From Cohnella sp. WQ 127256 (lineage in GTDB: Bacteria > Bacillota > Bacilli > Paenibacillales > Paenibacillaceae): a stretch of DNA of 64,000 nucleotides. A program made the position numbers and the translations under genes. Below, piece by piece: positions 15,453-24,435 of this stretch. The notes under the pieces are model-generated. The model saw nothing but the letters and a program-made list of their open reading frames with translations, was not told the DNA's origin and searched no databases. Position 1 is the stretch's first letter; every line of letters begins with the position of its first letter. The DNA is taken from contig NZ_JAMZCY010000004.1 of assembly GCF_024519285.1 (NCBI RefSeq), positions 682,001 through 746,000 on the forward strand, given 5' to 3'.

Positions 15453-17378
15453 TTATCTACTCCGCGATGAACCACGGCCGCCGCCGCTGCCCCGACTACC
15501 GCCGGATGAGCCCTTGGAGCCTTTGAAGCCTCCACCACCAAAGCCACCGCTCTTAGGTCCAGCCGATCGACCGCCGCCGAAGCTGCTACCGCCACGTTGC
15601 TCAGGCTTGCGCCCCGAGCTAGCGGAACCGCCGCCCGATGAGCGCCCAAAACCGCCGCGTCCTTCTGGCTTACGCTCACTGCTTGCTTGAGCCGCTGCAT
15701 TCTCTGCTCTGCGCTCACTCGAGTTGCGTCTGCTTGAGCCGCCCTTACCAGGGCGTGCCGCGCGTTCCTCCGTTGGCCGCGCCGTGAAGCCACCACCGCT
15801 GCGCCCACCCGGTTTACCGCCGCCGAAGCTCTTGCCTGCTCCGCCAGATGGTTTACGTCCTGAACCCGCTCCGAATCTACCACCCGAAGCTGGCGTCCGT
15901 TCGCTACGCTCGGAGAAGGAGAATCCAATCGCTTCATCCGAAGCCGCTTCACTCGCTGTCGATCTACCGCTACGACCAGCCTTCACCGCATCACGGCTCT
16001 GACCACGATCAACCCACTCGCCTGCGCTCGAGCGGTTGCCCATACCCGGCTTCGCCGTAGGAGCACCACGTCGCTTATCCCCGCCGCGCCCAAATCCAGC
16101 GCCTGCGCCGTAAGACTTATCGCCGCCACGAGACTTGCTCGCGCTAGTGCCACGGCCCGCTTGACCCGCGCTGCTTCCGCTACGCGTACGTCCGCCGCCA
16201 CTGCCGCCTCGACCAAGACCACCACTGTTGCGTGGACCTTCCAGCCCACCGCCGCCTAGCGACAAGCCTTCCTCGGTTCTGCGCTCCATGATCATCTGAA
16301 TGCCGTCCTCAATGTCCGCCAACTCCCGGCGATCCTTCGGTGCAATCAACGTAATGGCAAGCCCCTTCTCGCCAGCACGTCCAGTCCGACCGATCCGATG
16401 AATATAGCTCTCCACATCAATCGGCACATCAAAGTTAAATACGTGAGTTACGCCTTCAACATCTAATCCCCGTGCCGCAATATCCGTTGCAACTAGCAGC
16501 TGCAGTCTTGCATCACGGAACCTTTTCATGACTTGCTCCCGCTTCGCTTGAGACAAATCACCATGCAGCTCATCTGAGGAGTATCCCAATTCCTGTAAAG
16601 CTACATTAAGCGTGTTCGCACGTCTTTTCGTCCGGCAGAAAATAATACTCAAGTAAGGCTGAGTCGTTTCCAGCAGCTTAATTAAAGTAGCCTGCTTATC
16701 CCGATCTGAAGTTTCCACAGCCCATTGGCGGATGTCCTTAACTGTAATTCGTTCGGCCTTCACCGTAACATGCTTCGGACTACGTAAAATCCGGCCAGCC
16801 ATTTCCCTAATCGATGCAGGCATCGTCGCAGAGAATAGCATCGCTTGCTTCTTATAAGGAGTTTGGCGCAGGATCTCCTCGACTTCCTTCAGGAAGCCCA
16901 TGTGTAGCATCTGATCCGCTTCATCCAAGACGAGCATTTTCACACCATCTAGCTTAATGGTCTCCCGGCGCAAATGGTCAAGCAGCCGTCCTGGAGTCGC
17001 AATAATGATGTGCATATCACCCTTCAGCTTAAATAGCTGAGCTTCAACATCCTGCCCGCCATATACAGCCAGAACTTTAATACCATCTTCGCGCGTAAGC
17101 AGCTTCTTAATCTCCGCTGTAATCTGTATCGCAAGCTCCCGCGTAGGGGTCACGATCAATCCCTGCACCTGAGGCACATTCGTTCTAATTTTATCCAGCA
17201 TCGGTAGCACGAACGCAAGCGTCTTCCCCGTACCCGTCTGCGCTTGGCTTATTACGTCATACCCTTGAGTCACGATCGGAATCGTTTCCTCTTGCACTGG
17301 CGTCGGAGTTACGATCCCCATCTCTTTCAGTATCGCAACCCGACCTTCTGACACGCCTAACTCTGCAAAATCCGTCAC
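15453..17378 (-). CDS. DEAD-box ATP-dependent RNA helicase with Gly/Arg/Ser-rich tail
   Basis: The product is 641 residues. All helicase motifs are present: Q motif (T-P-V-Q near 27), A-Q-T-G-T-G-K-T near 47, D-E-A-D near 151, S-A-T, and H-R-I-G-R-T-G-R near 329. It resembles the CshA-type cold-shock and RNA-degradation helicases, but the core ends near residue 370 and is followed by about 270 residues rich in Gly, Arg and Ser (many G-G-G, R-S-G, S-G-R steps). That tail is longer than usual and is probably a disordered RNA-binding region that could favour condensate formation. The start is GTG 17378, eight bases after GGAG. It appears to be a single-gene transcript. Confidence 0.93.
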   Translation of the reverse strand: MTDFAELGVSEGRVAILKEMGIVTPTPVQEETIPIVTQGYDVISQAQTGTGKTLAFVLPMLDKIRTNVPQVQGLIVTPTRELAIQITAEIKKLLTREDGIKVLAVYGGQDVEAQLFKLKGDMHIIIATPGRLLDHLRRETIKLDGVKMLVLDEADQMLHMGFLKEVEEILRQTPYKKQAMLFSATMPASIREMAGRILRSPKHVTVKAERITVKDIRQWAVETSDRDKQATLIKLLETTQPYLSIIFCRTKRRANTLNVALQELGYSSDELHGDLSQAKREQVMKRFRDARLQLLVATDIAARGLDVEGVTHVFNFDVPIDVESYIHRIGRTGRAGEKGLAITLIAPKDRRELADIEDGIQMIMERRTEEGLSLGGGGLEGPRNSGGLGRGGSGGGRTRSGSSAGQAGRGTSASKSRGGDKSYGAGAGFGRGGDKRRGAPTAKPGMGNRSSAGEWVDRGQSRDAVKAGRSGRSTASEAASDEAIGFSFSERSERTPASGGRFGAGSGRKPSGGAGKSFGGGKPGGRSGGGFTARPTEERAARPGKGGSSRRNSSERRAENAAAQASSERKPEGRGGFGRSSGGGSASSGRKPEQRGGSSFGGGRSAGPKSGGFGGGGFKGSKGSSGGSRGSGGGRGSSRSR

Positions 17379-17534
17379 CTAATCCACTCCATCCTCTAAT
17401 CCCTATTTCAATTGGCTTCCCAAACCCAAACCTTACTCATCCGATCCGATTCTTTGGCCATTACCCTCTATCCTACCACATCCAAGCAATCCACATGTAC
17501 TGTTCTTAACATTCCTCTGCAAGCCTAAACGGAT

Positions 17535-17625
17535 TTCGCCGTCCTTAGGAGTGGAGGAACAACGTTTATGTCGGAGACGATTTAGAAGAGGTTAGCGAAT
17601 TTTATACTTTCTGAGTCGTTAGAAA
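17535..17625. repeat. Dispersed intergenic repeat, copy at 17.5 kb
   Basis: Key parts are CGCCGTCCTTAGG, GTTTATGTCGGAGACGATTT and ATTTTATACT. The same order of blocks appears at 20733-20830, and a shorter form at 62725-62795. The rest of 17379-17700 holds the helicase promoter region and a terminator; I see no gene. Confidence 0.65.
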
Positions 17626-17628
17626 AAA

Positions 17629-17664
17629 CCCGCAGTAATCCCAAATATCTTGGGTTACGCGGGT
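17629..17664 (-). terminator. Terminator of the SPFH operon
   Basis: AACCCGCGTAACCCAAG pairs with its partner in ATCCCAAATATCTTGGGTT and CGCGGGTT; minus-strand sequence continues with TTTTTTCTAACG. Confidence 0.85.
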
Positions 17665-17700
17665 TTCTGGCTTTCAATCATGCTGTTAAATTCCTATTTC

Positions 17701-18450
17701 TTATACCGGAATCGATATTACATTGCCGCAGAACTCACACTCCTGTGAACGCCCTGGAATCACCCGTGAGCTGGAACCACAGCCAGAGCAAAGAACGGAC
17801 TGCGCAGCATTTCCGGAATTTCCACCCCTTGAGTTGGAACCTGCTGCAGCCGCTTGTCTATCCTCGTTATGGTTATCTCTCCGCTCATCTGAAGCATTTT
17901 CCGATGAATTCGGGCCCGTAGCCGTACGATTATTCAATGTAACCGATCTTCTAACCGTATCTAACTTAGCATCCTGCAGCTTTTCAGAAGCGATCATATA
18001 GCTTAAATCCTGAGTCACATTACGAATGCTCTCTCCCGTTAACTCCGTTATGCGATCAATCGATTCTACACCCTGAGCAGTAATGAAATGGTTATACATC
18101 TGGTACAGGTTGTCCATCTTCTTCTTTCTCGTTGCTCCTAGGACGTAGAACAATATCGCTGGAATACCGAAGATTATGGCGGAAAGGATAAGAACTGCCA
18201 TCGCGCCAGACATGTCCTCTTCCTGTGAACTCAATTCTACAAGTAAAACCAAACCAGAAATAGCCGCACCGAAGGTAACAAAGGAGTGTCCCACCAGCGT
18301 GTAATCCTTTGCCCGAAAGTGATTGTAGTTTCGATGCTTTATAAACCTAATAATCAACAGCGCAATCCCGACCGGAAAAAAAATAAATACAGCTATTAGA
18401 ATGAATGCGCTATGGATCTTAGGCTTATCTATAATCTTATCTATACCCAC
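17701..18450 (-). CDS. Membrane protein with C-terminal zinc ribbon (SPFH operon, gene 3)
   Basis: The product is about 249 residues. Three hydrophobic segments (about 12-37, 50-72, 80-105) precede a cytoplasmic part and a low-complexity Asn/Gly/Ser linker. The C-terminal zinc ribbon is C-S-G-C near 224 and C-E-F-C near 240. The GTG start at 18450 has AGAGGG eight bases upstream. It is the last gene of a three-gene set with the SPFH protein. The pattern resembles the B. subtilis ydjGHI group, which works with a PspA protein in envelope stress; no PspA gene lies in this window. Function is inferred from context only. Confidence 0.7.
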   Translation of the reverse strand: MGIDKIIDKPKIHSAFILIAVFIFFPVGIALLIIRFIKHRNYNHFRAKDYTLVGHSFVTFGAAISGLVLLVELSSQEEDMSGAMAVLILSAIIFGIPAILFYVLGATRKKKMDNLYQMYNHFITAQGVESIDRITELTGESIRNVTQDLSYMIASEKLQDAKLDTVRRSVTLNNRTATGPNSSENASDERRDNHNEDRQAAAAGSNSRGGNSGNAAQSVLCSGCGSSSRVIPGRSQECEFCGNVISIPV

Positions 18451-18467
18451 AGTATGATCCCTCTTTC

Positions 18468-19220
18468 TTATGCCTTCAATTGAATGAGCTGTTGATTTCT
18501 GCTCGTAACCAAATTCGAAATCTCACGAATTTGTCTCAGCAGTCGCTGATTATCTACATTAGCGTCTGGCGAGCTTACAAGCTTACTAATCTCACTCGAT
18601 AGCTGTCTTACCTCATGAAGCAGGTTTTCCTCTGTTACAGTCAGCGTTGGATGTGACGATGGATCGCTATATCTAACCTTTTCATCCAGTTCCAAGATCC
18701 CCTTCGTTAGTCCACCACTCGACTCGTTAGTCCAGCCTTCAAGATCATGCTTAATTGAGAGCAAAGTCCCACGCATATCTGGCACCCACTGAAGCGAGGT
18801 TACCGAGTGATCATTATCCTGCTGCTCTGCATGCCGGAAATAGATCGTAACTAAGCTCGCCATAATCCCTGCAAGAGCTAAAGCGATGAAGTGCGTAAGG
18901 CCGTAGGAGAATGTCGTTGCACCATAAATCAGTGACATTGCGATAATGATTACGATAACAACAGCTAGATATAATCCTGCGATCGCAACGAATGCCAGAT
19001 ATCCTGGGATCAAGGCGCGTGATTTTTTTCCACCGGACAAATATTGAGTCATCAATACGTAAATCGCAGTCTCCGCTAGCATTAAGGCACCAAACGATAT
19101 CCAAGTATGACTTGGCTGCGAGAATGGTAGCCCCATCAGAAACACGACTGACAAAGTGATCAATATAGCGAGGATATAGATGAACATCACAATTCGAGAA
19201 TAATCCTTTTGCTTCTCCAT
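18468..19220 (-). CDS. Four-helix membrane protein with cytoplasmic coiled-coil tail (SPFH operon, gene 2)
   Basis: The product is about 250 residues. Four transmembrane helices occupy about 12-125 and a soluble helical tail follows (about 140-250), rich in Glu, Ser and Leu, with likely coiled coil. No known domain is recognised. ATG 19220 has TAGGAGG eight bases upstream; an upstream in-frame ATG at 19238 lies inside the SPFH gene's end and lacks a site. The gene lies between the SPFH gene (11 bases upstream) and the zinc-ribbon membrane gene, so it is part of the same operon. Confidence 0.75.
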   Translation of the reverse strand: MEKQKDYSRIVMFIYILAILITLSVVFLMGLPFSQPSHTWISFGALMLAETAIYVLMTQYLSGGKKSRALIPGYLAFVAIAGLYLAVVIVIIIAMSLIYGATTFSYGLTHFIALALAGIMASLVTIYFRHAEQQDNDHSVTSLQWVPDMRGTLLSIKHDLEGWTNESSGGLTKGILELDEKVRYSDPSSHPTLTVTEENLLHEVRQLSSEISKLVSSPDANVDNQRLLRQIREISNLVTSRNQQLIQLKA

Positions 19221-19230
19221 GCCGTGCCTC

Positions 19231-20541
19231 CTAATCAATCAATTTATTGCCGCATTCTAGACAGAACTTCTGTCCAGGCTTCACATCATGCTGGCATTGG
19301 CCACATTTCAGTGACATGCTCGTCCCACAATTCATGCAAAACTTACCCGCGGGGTCAACCTGCTCTCCACAATTGCGGCAAGGGTTGCCTCCGAACGAAT
19401 GACCGCATTTGGCGCAGCTTGCAGCGTCTTGTGCGTTGTCTGCCCCGCATTTCTCACAGGCGTTATAGGGATCACCACAATGCAAGCAGAACTTAGCACC
19501 CGCCGGAAACATCTTGCTACAGCTATTGCATTGCACCTCTGTCGCTTGGGGCGGTACTGCAGCCACCGCATAGTTATGTCCGCAAGAAATACAGAATTGA
19601 GCCTCTTGGCTAATCATCGTCTGGCACCTCGGACAGGCTTTGCTAGGTACGGGAGTCGCAATATTCAGTTGTCCCGCTAGCCCTGACATCTGATTACCCA
19701 TGACCCCACCTATGCCAAACCCCATACCCATGCCCATTCCGGCTCCCATGACATTCGCGCTAGCACTGCCTTCGTTCCTAGCCGCGCCCTCGAGTGTATC
19801 GAAGGTACGCTCCTGCTGGTAAGTATAGCCGAGAATATCCATCTCCGCCTTCTTAGCGAGAGCTTCCTTTAATCTTTCAGTCGCCGGATCATCATCTGGG
19901 ATGTTAATGGAATCTATGAAGAAATTCAGAATCCGAATGCCATATTCAAGGAAAACAGGCCCAATTCGTTCTTCAATATGCTTGGATATTTCCGAGATAT
20001 AAGCGTTAATCTCCAGAACACTAATTTTCTTGAACACTAAGTACGAGGAGATGAGTTCTTTAATATTCATCATCAGCAAGCCGCGGAAATGCTTCGTCAT
20101 GGCGTCCTTATCGAATACCGGAACTGTACCGATCAGCTTCAAAAGAAATTTACGTGAATCCTCAATCTGCAATCCGAACTGCCCGAAGGAACGCACAGAT
20201 ACGATAATCTGATACTTCGGATCCTGAAGCTGTAACGGTGACGCCGTTCCCCATTTGACATCCAATGCACTAATTTTATTGACATACCATACTTCCGCTG
20301 TGAATGGAGACCGTCCTCCGAATGGTAGGTTTACGATCGTCTGTAGCCCAGGTATATTTTGCGTGCTTAACGTGTGCCTGCCTGCTCCGAACAGATCCAG
20401 CGCTTTGCCGCCTTTGAACAGTATCGCTTCCTGCGTTTCATTCACGATCAACTGCGTCCAAGTCCCTAACTCCTGGTTAGGATATTTCCATGCGAATATG
20501 TCCGCAGGACCATCGAATTTGACCACTTCAACGATTGCCAT
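19231..20541 (-). CDS. SPFH domain protein with zinc-ribbon tail (YdjI-like)
   Basis: The product is 436 residues. The N-terminal two-thirds is an SPFH/band-7 type domain of the virion-core-protein group (W-K-Y-P-N-Q-E-L-G-T near residue 20; long helix with A-K-K-A-E-M-D near 240). A Gly/Met-rich stretch follows (about 265-290), then at least four Cys-x2-Cys zinc ribbons in the last 130 residues. Such proteins form membrane-associated scaffolds. No transmembrane helix is seen, so attachment would be peripheral or through the two downstream membrane proteins. ATG 20541 has GAGGAGG upstream. It is the first gene of its operon. Confidence 0.85.
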   Translation of the reverse strand: MAIVEVVKFDGPADIFAWKYPNQELGTWTQLIVNETQEAILFKGGKALDLFGAGRHTLSTQNIPGLQTIVNLPFGGRSPFTAEVWYVNKISALDVKWGTASPLQLQDPKYQIIVSVRSFGQFGLQIEDSRKFLLKLIGTVPVFDKDAMTKHFRGLLMMNIKELISSYLVFKKISVLEINAYISEISKHIEERIGPVFLEYGIRILNFFIDSINIPDDDPATERLKEALAKKAEMDILGYTYQQERTFDTLEGAARNEGSASANVMGAGMGMGMGFGIGGVMGNQMSGLAGQLNIATPVPSKACPRCQTMISQEAQFCISCGHNYAVAAVPPQATEVQCNSCSKMFPAGAKFCLHCGDPYNACEKCGADNAQDAASCAKCGHSFGGNPCRNCGEQVDPAGKFCMNCGTSMSLKCGQCQHDVKPGQKFCLECGNKLID

Positions 20542-20732
20542 TGCGCATTTTCCTCCTCTATGATTAATGAACCTGAAACGCGGTCCATAAACTTACATCT
20601 GATATTTAATCCCTTCATTCATCATAATTCGACTCTACTTCTATTCTACATTTATTATTTTTTTCCTTTGCATCATTTGACAATAGAGGAAAAGTTTTTT
20701 TGATGAGCCGTGTTTTATGGGCGCAAGCATAA

Positions 20733-20850
20733 ACAGCTACCGCCGTCCTTAGGGGATGGCGGTAGCTGTTTATATCCGAGACAATTCTGATAAGGAAAGT
20801 GGATTTTATACTGTCTAAATCGTCAAAAAAAAACCGAAACCTCTCCCATT
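20733..20850. repeat. Dispersed intergenic repeat, copy at 20.7 kb
   Basis: The blocks CCGCCGTCCTTAGGGG, GTTTAT-TC-GAGAC and ATTTTATACT match the copy at 17535. Here CAGCTACCGCC pairs with GGCGGTAGCTG, a strong hairpin. Apart from this and a small hairpin near 20835-20870, the stretch 20542-20924 has no gene. Confidence 0.65.
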
Positions 20851-20924
20851 TCGAGAAGGTTCCGGAATCTGCACGTATAAAGCGACCGCCTTCGACCATC
20901 CTAGTTACAGGAGGTGAATACGCA

Positions 20925-21080
20925 ATGGCTAAGGATGTACTGTGTGAAGTAAACTCTTGTAAGCATTGGGCGCCTGGTAACGCATGCAACGCTTCTTCCA
21001 TCTATGTCGTGAACAACCGTAACAAGCAAGCATCTCAATCCGGAGAAACCGACTGCAAGACATTCGAATCGAAAATCTAG
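20925..21080 (+). CDS. DUF1540 small cysteine protein
   Basis: The product is 51 residues with the DUF1540 pattern of four Cys (C-E-V-N-S-C, then N-A-C-N-A, then D-C-K-T-F) and likely binds a metal. Function is not established; several relatives occur in spore-forming Firmicutes. The start is secure: CAGGAGGTG precedes ATG 20925. It stands alone between convergent and divergent neighbours and has its own terminator. Confidence 0.88.
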   Translation: MAKDVLCEVNSCKHWAPGNACNASSIYVVNNRNKQASQSGETDCKTFESKI

Positions 21081-21103
21081 GGTGTGCGACTAACACAACC
21101 TGG

Positions 21104-21146
21104 AGAGGCTACCTCATAAGTAACTTTATGGGGGGCCTCTTTCTTT
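21104..21146 (+). terminator. Terminator of the DUF1540 gene
   Basis: AGAGGC pairs with GCCTCT with further CATAAG/CTTTATG pairing, followed by TTCTTTT. Confidence 0.8.
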
Positions 21147-21270
21147 TCCCTCAAATAGCTGAGACCAGTTTAGCAGTTAACCTACCTTGTTCTCTCTCCT
21201 AAGTCCCATTCGGAGTAACCTGCTCGCTAACCCTTGTCCCTTGTATTGTATCCAACATTGAGAATTATTA

Positions 21271-22782
21271 TCAGTGCATTCTTTGAAATTTCGCCATCGC
21301 GGCAAAATGTTCTGGCAACTGGCTGCTCAATTTCCCATAGATGCTGAACAATTCACGATAAATTTCCACACTCTGTGCATTTGGCTCTATTCTCTTAACA
21401 ATAGGTGTCCACTGCTTCACTTCGCGCCAATCTTGAATCGTCCCAAGCCCTTGCATCGCTAATACTGCTGCACCAAGCGCAGAAGCCTCTGTCACCCGAG
21501 GAACAAGTATTTCCTGCCCTAGCATATTTGCGAGCATCTGCAACCAGAGCGGTGACTTCGCAAATCCACCCGAAGCCCGCACCTCACGCGCTGGTCCAGC
21601 TAGATCCTTCAGCGTCTCTGCCACAGACAGGATGGCTAGCATTACGCCTTCCAGTCCCGCTCGAACAAAATGCTCTTGCCTATGATTCAGGCTAGCTCCG
21701 AAAAAAGTACCGCGTGCTTCCGAATTGTAGATCGGCGCCCGTTCACCCGTTAGAAAAGGCAGGAATAGCAAGCCTTCCGCTCCCGGGGAAACCCGCTCCG
21801 CTGCATCAAGTAACTCTTGTACTGTTTTTTGCCCCGCGAATAAAGATTCCCTCATCCACTGCAGCACAATTCCCCCGTTATTCGTCGCTCCCCCGATAAT
21901 GTAAGTGGAATCTACAACGTTATAACAGAATGTTCGATGCTGCGCGTCCGTGAGCGGCTGCTCGGTCATCATCCTAACCGCTGCACTTGTTCCAATCGTG
22001 ACCGCCATTTCCCCAGCATCGATTGCACCTACACCCAAATTCGCCAATGCCCCATCACTTGATCCCAAGAAAAATGGCGTATTCGGAAGCAGCCCCATCC
22101 GCTCTGCATAGTTAGCTGACATTCCTTGCAATCTATAGGTACCCGACTGTAGAGCCGAGAGTCTATCTTTTCCAATACCCGCAATCTCTAAAGCCTGCTC
22201 GTCCCAATCTAACGTATCCAGCGCCAAGAGTCCTGTAGCAGAAGCGATTGAATGGTCGACAACCCATTCTCCGAACAACTGATGAAGTAAATACTCCTTA
22301 ATGGATACGAACTTTGCTGCGTTTCCCCATACCTCTGGGCGATGTTCCCTTAACCACAATAGCTTAGGTAATGGAGACATCGGATGAATGGGTGTCCCCG
22401 TTCTGCGATACACTTCTAGACCGCCAAGCTGATCTCGAATGCGTCGGGTCTCCATCTCACTTCTACCATCCGCCCATGTGATGCTTCTCGTTAATGGGCG
22501 ACCTCCCTCATCAACAGCTATTAACGAATGCATAGCAGAGCTGATTCCCACACCAGCTATATCCTTATCGTGCAGCTCGCTGCGTTCCAAAGCGCCCCTG
22601 ACACTCTCGACTACAGCCGCAACAATAACATCCGGATCCTGCTCAGCCCAGCCTGGTTGATCTTGCAGCAAAGGATATTCCACGGCGAAGCTGCCAAGCA
22701 CGATCCCTCCCGTGTCGAACGCAACGCTCTTGGTACTCGTAGTTCCAATGTCGATACCGATTATGGCTTGTCTGTCTTGCAT
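21271..22782 (-). CDS. gntK: Gluconokinase (FGGY family)
   Basis: The product is 503 residues, normal for FGGY kinases. The N-terminal G-I-D-I-G-T-T-S-T-K phosphate motif, W-A-E-Q-D-P and S-S-A-M-H-S in the first domain, and the C-terminal G-G-F-A-K-S-P-L-W ATP loop are present. The pattern fits gluconokinase, which makes 6-phosphogluconate for the pentose phosphate pathway, better than xylulokinase. GAGGAGT lies eight bases before ATG 22782. It is divergent from the sugar transporter and may take up gluconate formed by the dehydrogenases at 33982-36029. Substrate specificity cannot be settled from sequence alone. Confidence 0.85.
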   Translation of the reverse strand: MQDRQAIIGIDIGTTSTKSVAFDTGGIVLGSFAVEYPLLQDQPGWAEQDPDVIVAAVVESVRGALERSELHDKDIAGVGISSAMHSLIAVDEGGRPLTRSITWADGRSEMETRRIRDQLGGLEVYRRTGTPIHPMSPLPKLLWLREHRPEVWGNAAKFVSIKEYLLHQLFGEWVVDHSIASATGLLALDTLDWDEQALEIAGIGKDRLSALQSGTYRLQGMSANYAERMGLLPNTPFFLGSSDGALANLGVGAIDAGEMAVTIGTSAAVRMMTEQPLTDAQHRTFCYNVVDSTYIIGGATNNGGIVLQWMRESLFAGQKTVQELLDAAERVSPGAEGLLFLPFLTGERAPIYNSEARGTFFGASLNHRQEHFVRAGLEGVMLAILSVAETLKDLAGPAREVRASGGFAKSPLWLQMLANMLGQEILVPRVTEASALGAAVLAMQGLGTIQDWREVKQWTPIVKRIEPNAQSVEIYRELFSIYGKLSSQLPEHFAAMAKFQRMH

Positions 22783-22906
22783 AATCTGTCACTCCTCGCC
22801 AACCTGACTTATACATAGATGTTATACCATAGCAGATCTGACTGCCGCTACACGTAAGTTGTCAGACGCTAGGAATGGGCTCCAATCTTTATGTATTATT
22901 CATTAT

Positions 22907-22945
22907 TCTAAAAATAGTGCACTTTAAGTGCTAAAGTAAATACAC
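22907..22945 (+). promoter_or_regulatory. Two-part direct-repeat operator of the sugar transporter
   Basis: TCTAAAAATAGTGCAC (22907-22922) and GCTAAAGTAAATACAC (22930-22945) start 23 bases apart. The same two blocks with the same spacing lie at 33862-33900. The halves resemble each other (TAAA....A.T.CAC), as expected for an AraC-type site on one face of the helix. Confidence 0.65.
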
Positions 22946-22962
22946 TGGCGCTGAATGTAAGA

Positions 22963-22976
22963 TGAAAACGTAATCA
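22963..22976 (+). promoter_or_regulatory. Possible cre site (CcpA)
   Basis: TGAAAACGTAATCA matches the catabolite-responsive consensus with one mismatch and lies 43 bases before the binding-protein start, suggesting glucose repression. Confidence 0.45.
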
Positions 22977-23018
22977 AGAAAACATCACGTTTTACAATGA
23001 TTAGGGGGAACGAGAACA

Positions 23019-24347
23019 ATGGTTAAAACGAAAAAGAAGATGACGAAGGTCATCGCGGGCGTAACAGTCCTCGCAACGAGTGTGGCTCTCTTGAGCGGAT
23101 GCGGTAGCTCCGACAACAAGGAAAGTGGCAAGGACGGAAGCAAAAATGTAACGCTTACGATGGTCGTTTCCGGAAATAAAGCAGCAGACGGTCAGGATTT
23201 CGAGCTTGACGTTCTTCCAAAAATGATTAACGAGAAGTTCCCGAACATTAAACTGGAAGTACAGAAGCTTCCGGATGATCAGTACAACACATCGATCAAA
23301 ACAAAGCTTGCCGCAGGCGAAGCGCCGGATTTCTTCCGCGTATGGCCGAGAATGGGCTCCGCAGCGAGCATTATCGATCTTTCGAAAGCAGGCTATCTTG
23401 CAGATCTTACGGACTTGCCTTTCATGAGCAACATCACTGACGGCGCTAGAACGGACATGTCGAATGATGGCAAGGTATATGGAATTGCTAAAGGCATCGA
23501 CATGCTTGGAACGTATTACAACAAAGATCTGTTCGCGCAAGTCGGCGTTACCGAAATTCCGAAGGACTGGGAATCGTTCCTTGCGGCGAGTCAGAAGCTG
23601 AAGGACGCTGGCATTACACCAATCGTCATGGGCGATAAGGATCCTTGGTGGATTCAATTCGGCGCGTACCAATTAGCAGCGAACACAGTTTACTCGGCTG
23701 ACAAGGATTTCGACCTCAAGCTTCAAACCGGAGAGACGAAGTTAACGGATCCTTCGTGGGTCAAGGCTATCTCGATGTACAAAGAACTTTACGAAAAGGG
23801 ATATATCGCGAAAAATTCCCTCGGACTAGGCGGCCCTCAAGCCACACAAATGTTCATCGATGGTAAAGCAGCCATGATCTTTGATGGTACTTGGGATTAC
23901 CCAACTTTGACAGCCAAGGGAGCAGCAGAATTTGAGCGTGGATTCTTCCCATTGCCAGGTAACGAGAAAGGCCAGCCAGTATGGCAAGCCGTCTCCACAG
24001 CAGCTGGCTGGGCAGTCAATGCGAAAACCGATCACCTAGAAGAGGTTAAACAAGTATTGAACTATTGGTTCGATAGCAATTCAGACTTGTTCAAAGAATG
24101 GGTGAAGTTGAATCCTTCGATCAGCGCGTTTAATGGCGTGCCGTTGAATAACGATCTTTACAAGGAATCCTACGAGCTGTATCAATCAAGTGGCAACTCT
24201 AGCTACTTCGCGAATCAAATGTGGCCAAACGGCGTAGCCGATAACCTTCAAGTGAAATTCGGTGAAATCATCGGTGGTCGTAATACGACTGCAGAAGATG
24301 TTGCGAAAGCTATGCAGTCCAAGTTCGATGAGCTCTGGAAAAAATAA
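23019..24347 (+). CDS. Sugar ABC transporter substrate-binding lipoprotein
   Basis: The product is 442 residues. A basic N-terminus, hydrophobic helix and lipobox L-L-S-G-C (Cys near residue 28) show a lipoprotein. The body is a family 1 solute-binding protein (F-F-R-V-W near 105, G-K-A-A-M-I-F-D-G-T-W near 285). Two permease genes follow, forming a carbohydrate uptake operon without an ATPase, which in this group is normally supplied by MsmX. Rhamnosidases nearby suggest an oligosaccharide or rhamnoside-derived substrate. GGGGGAACG precedes ATG 23019. Confidence 0.92.
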   Translation: MVKTKKKMTKVIAGVTVLATSVALLSGCGSSDNKESGKDGSKNVTLTMVVSGNKAADGQDFELDVLPKMINEKFPNIKLEVQKLPDDQYNTSIKTKLAAGEAPDFFRVWPRMGSAASIIDLSKAGYLADLTDLPFMSNITDGARTDMSNDGKVYGIAKGIDMLGTYYNKDLFAQVGVTEIPKDWESFLAASQKLKDAGITPIVMGDKDPWWIQFGAYQLAANTVYSADKDFDLKLQTGETKLTDPSWVKAISMYKELYEKGYIAKNSLGLGGPQATQMFIDGKAAMIFDGTWDYPTLTAKGAAEFERGFFPLPGNEKGQPVWQAVSTAAGWAVNAKTDHLEEVKQVLNYWFDSNSDLFKEWVKLNPSISAFNGVPLNNDLYKESYELYQSSGNSSYFANQMWPNGVADNLQVKFGEIIGGRNTTAEDVAKAMQSKFDELWKK

Positions 24348-24372
24348 GACACCATTACTAGATTCGAATCAC

Positions 24373-24393
24373 GGGGACCTGACAAAGGTCCCC
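24373..24393 (+). promoter_or_regulatory. Intercistronic stem-loop after the binding protein
   Basis: GGGGACCT and AGGTCCCC form an 8-bp stem without a T-run, between the binding protein and first permease. It probably protects upstream mRNA and lets the binding protein outnumber the permeases. Confidence 0.6.
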
Positions 24394-24435
24394 CCTTCCC
24401 ATTCGATCCATTCGATATAGAAAGGAATTATCAGC

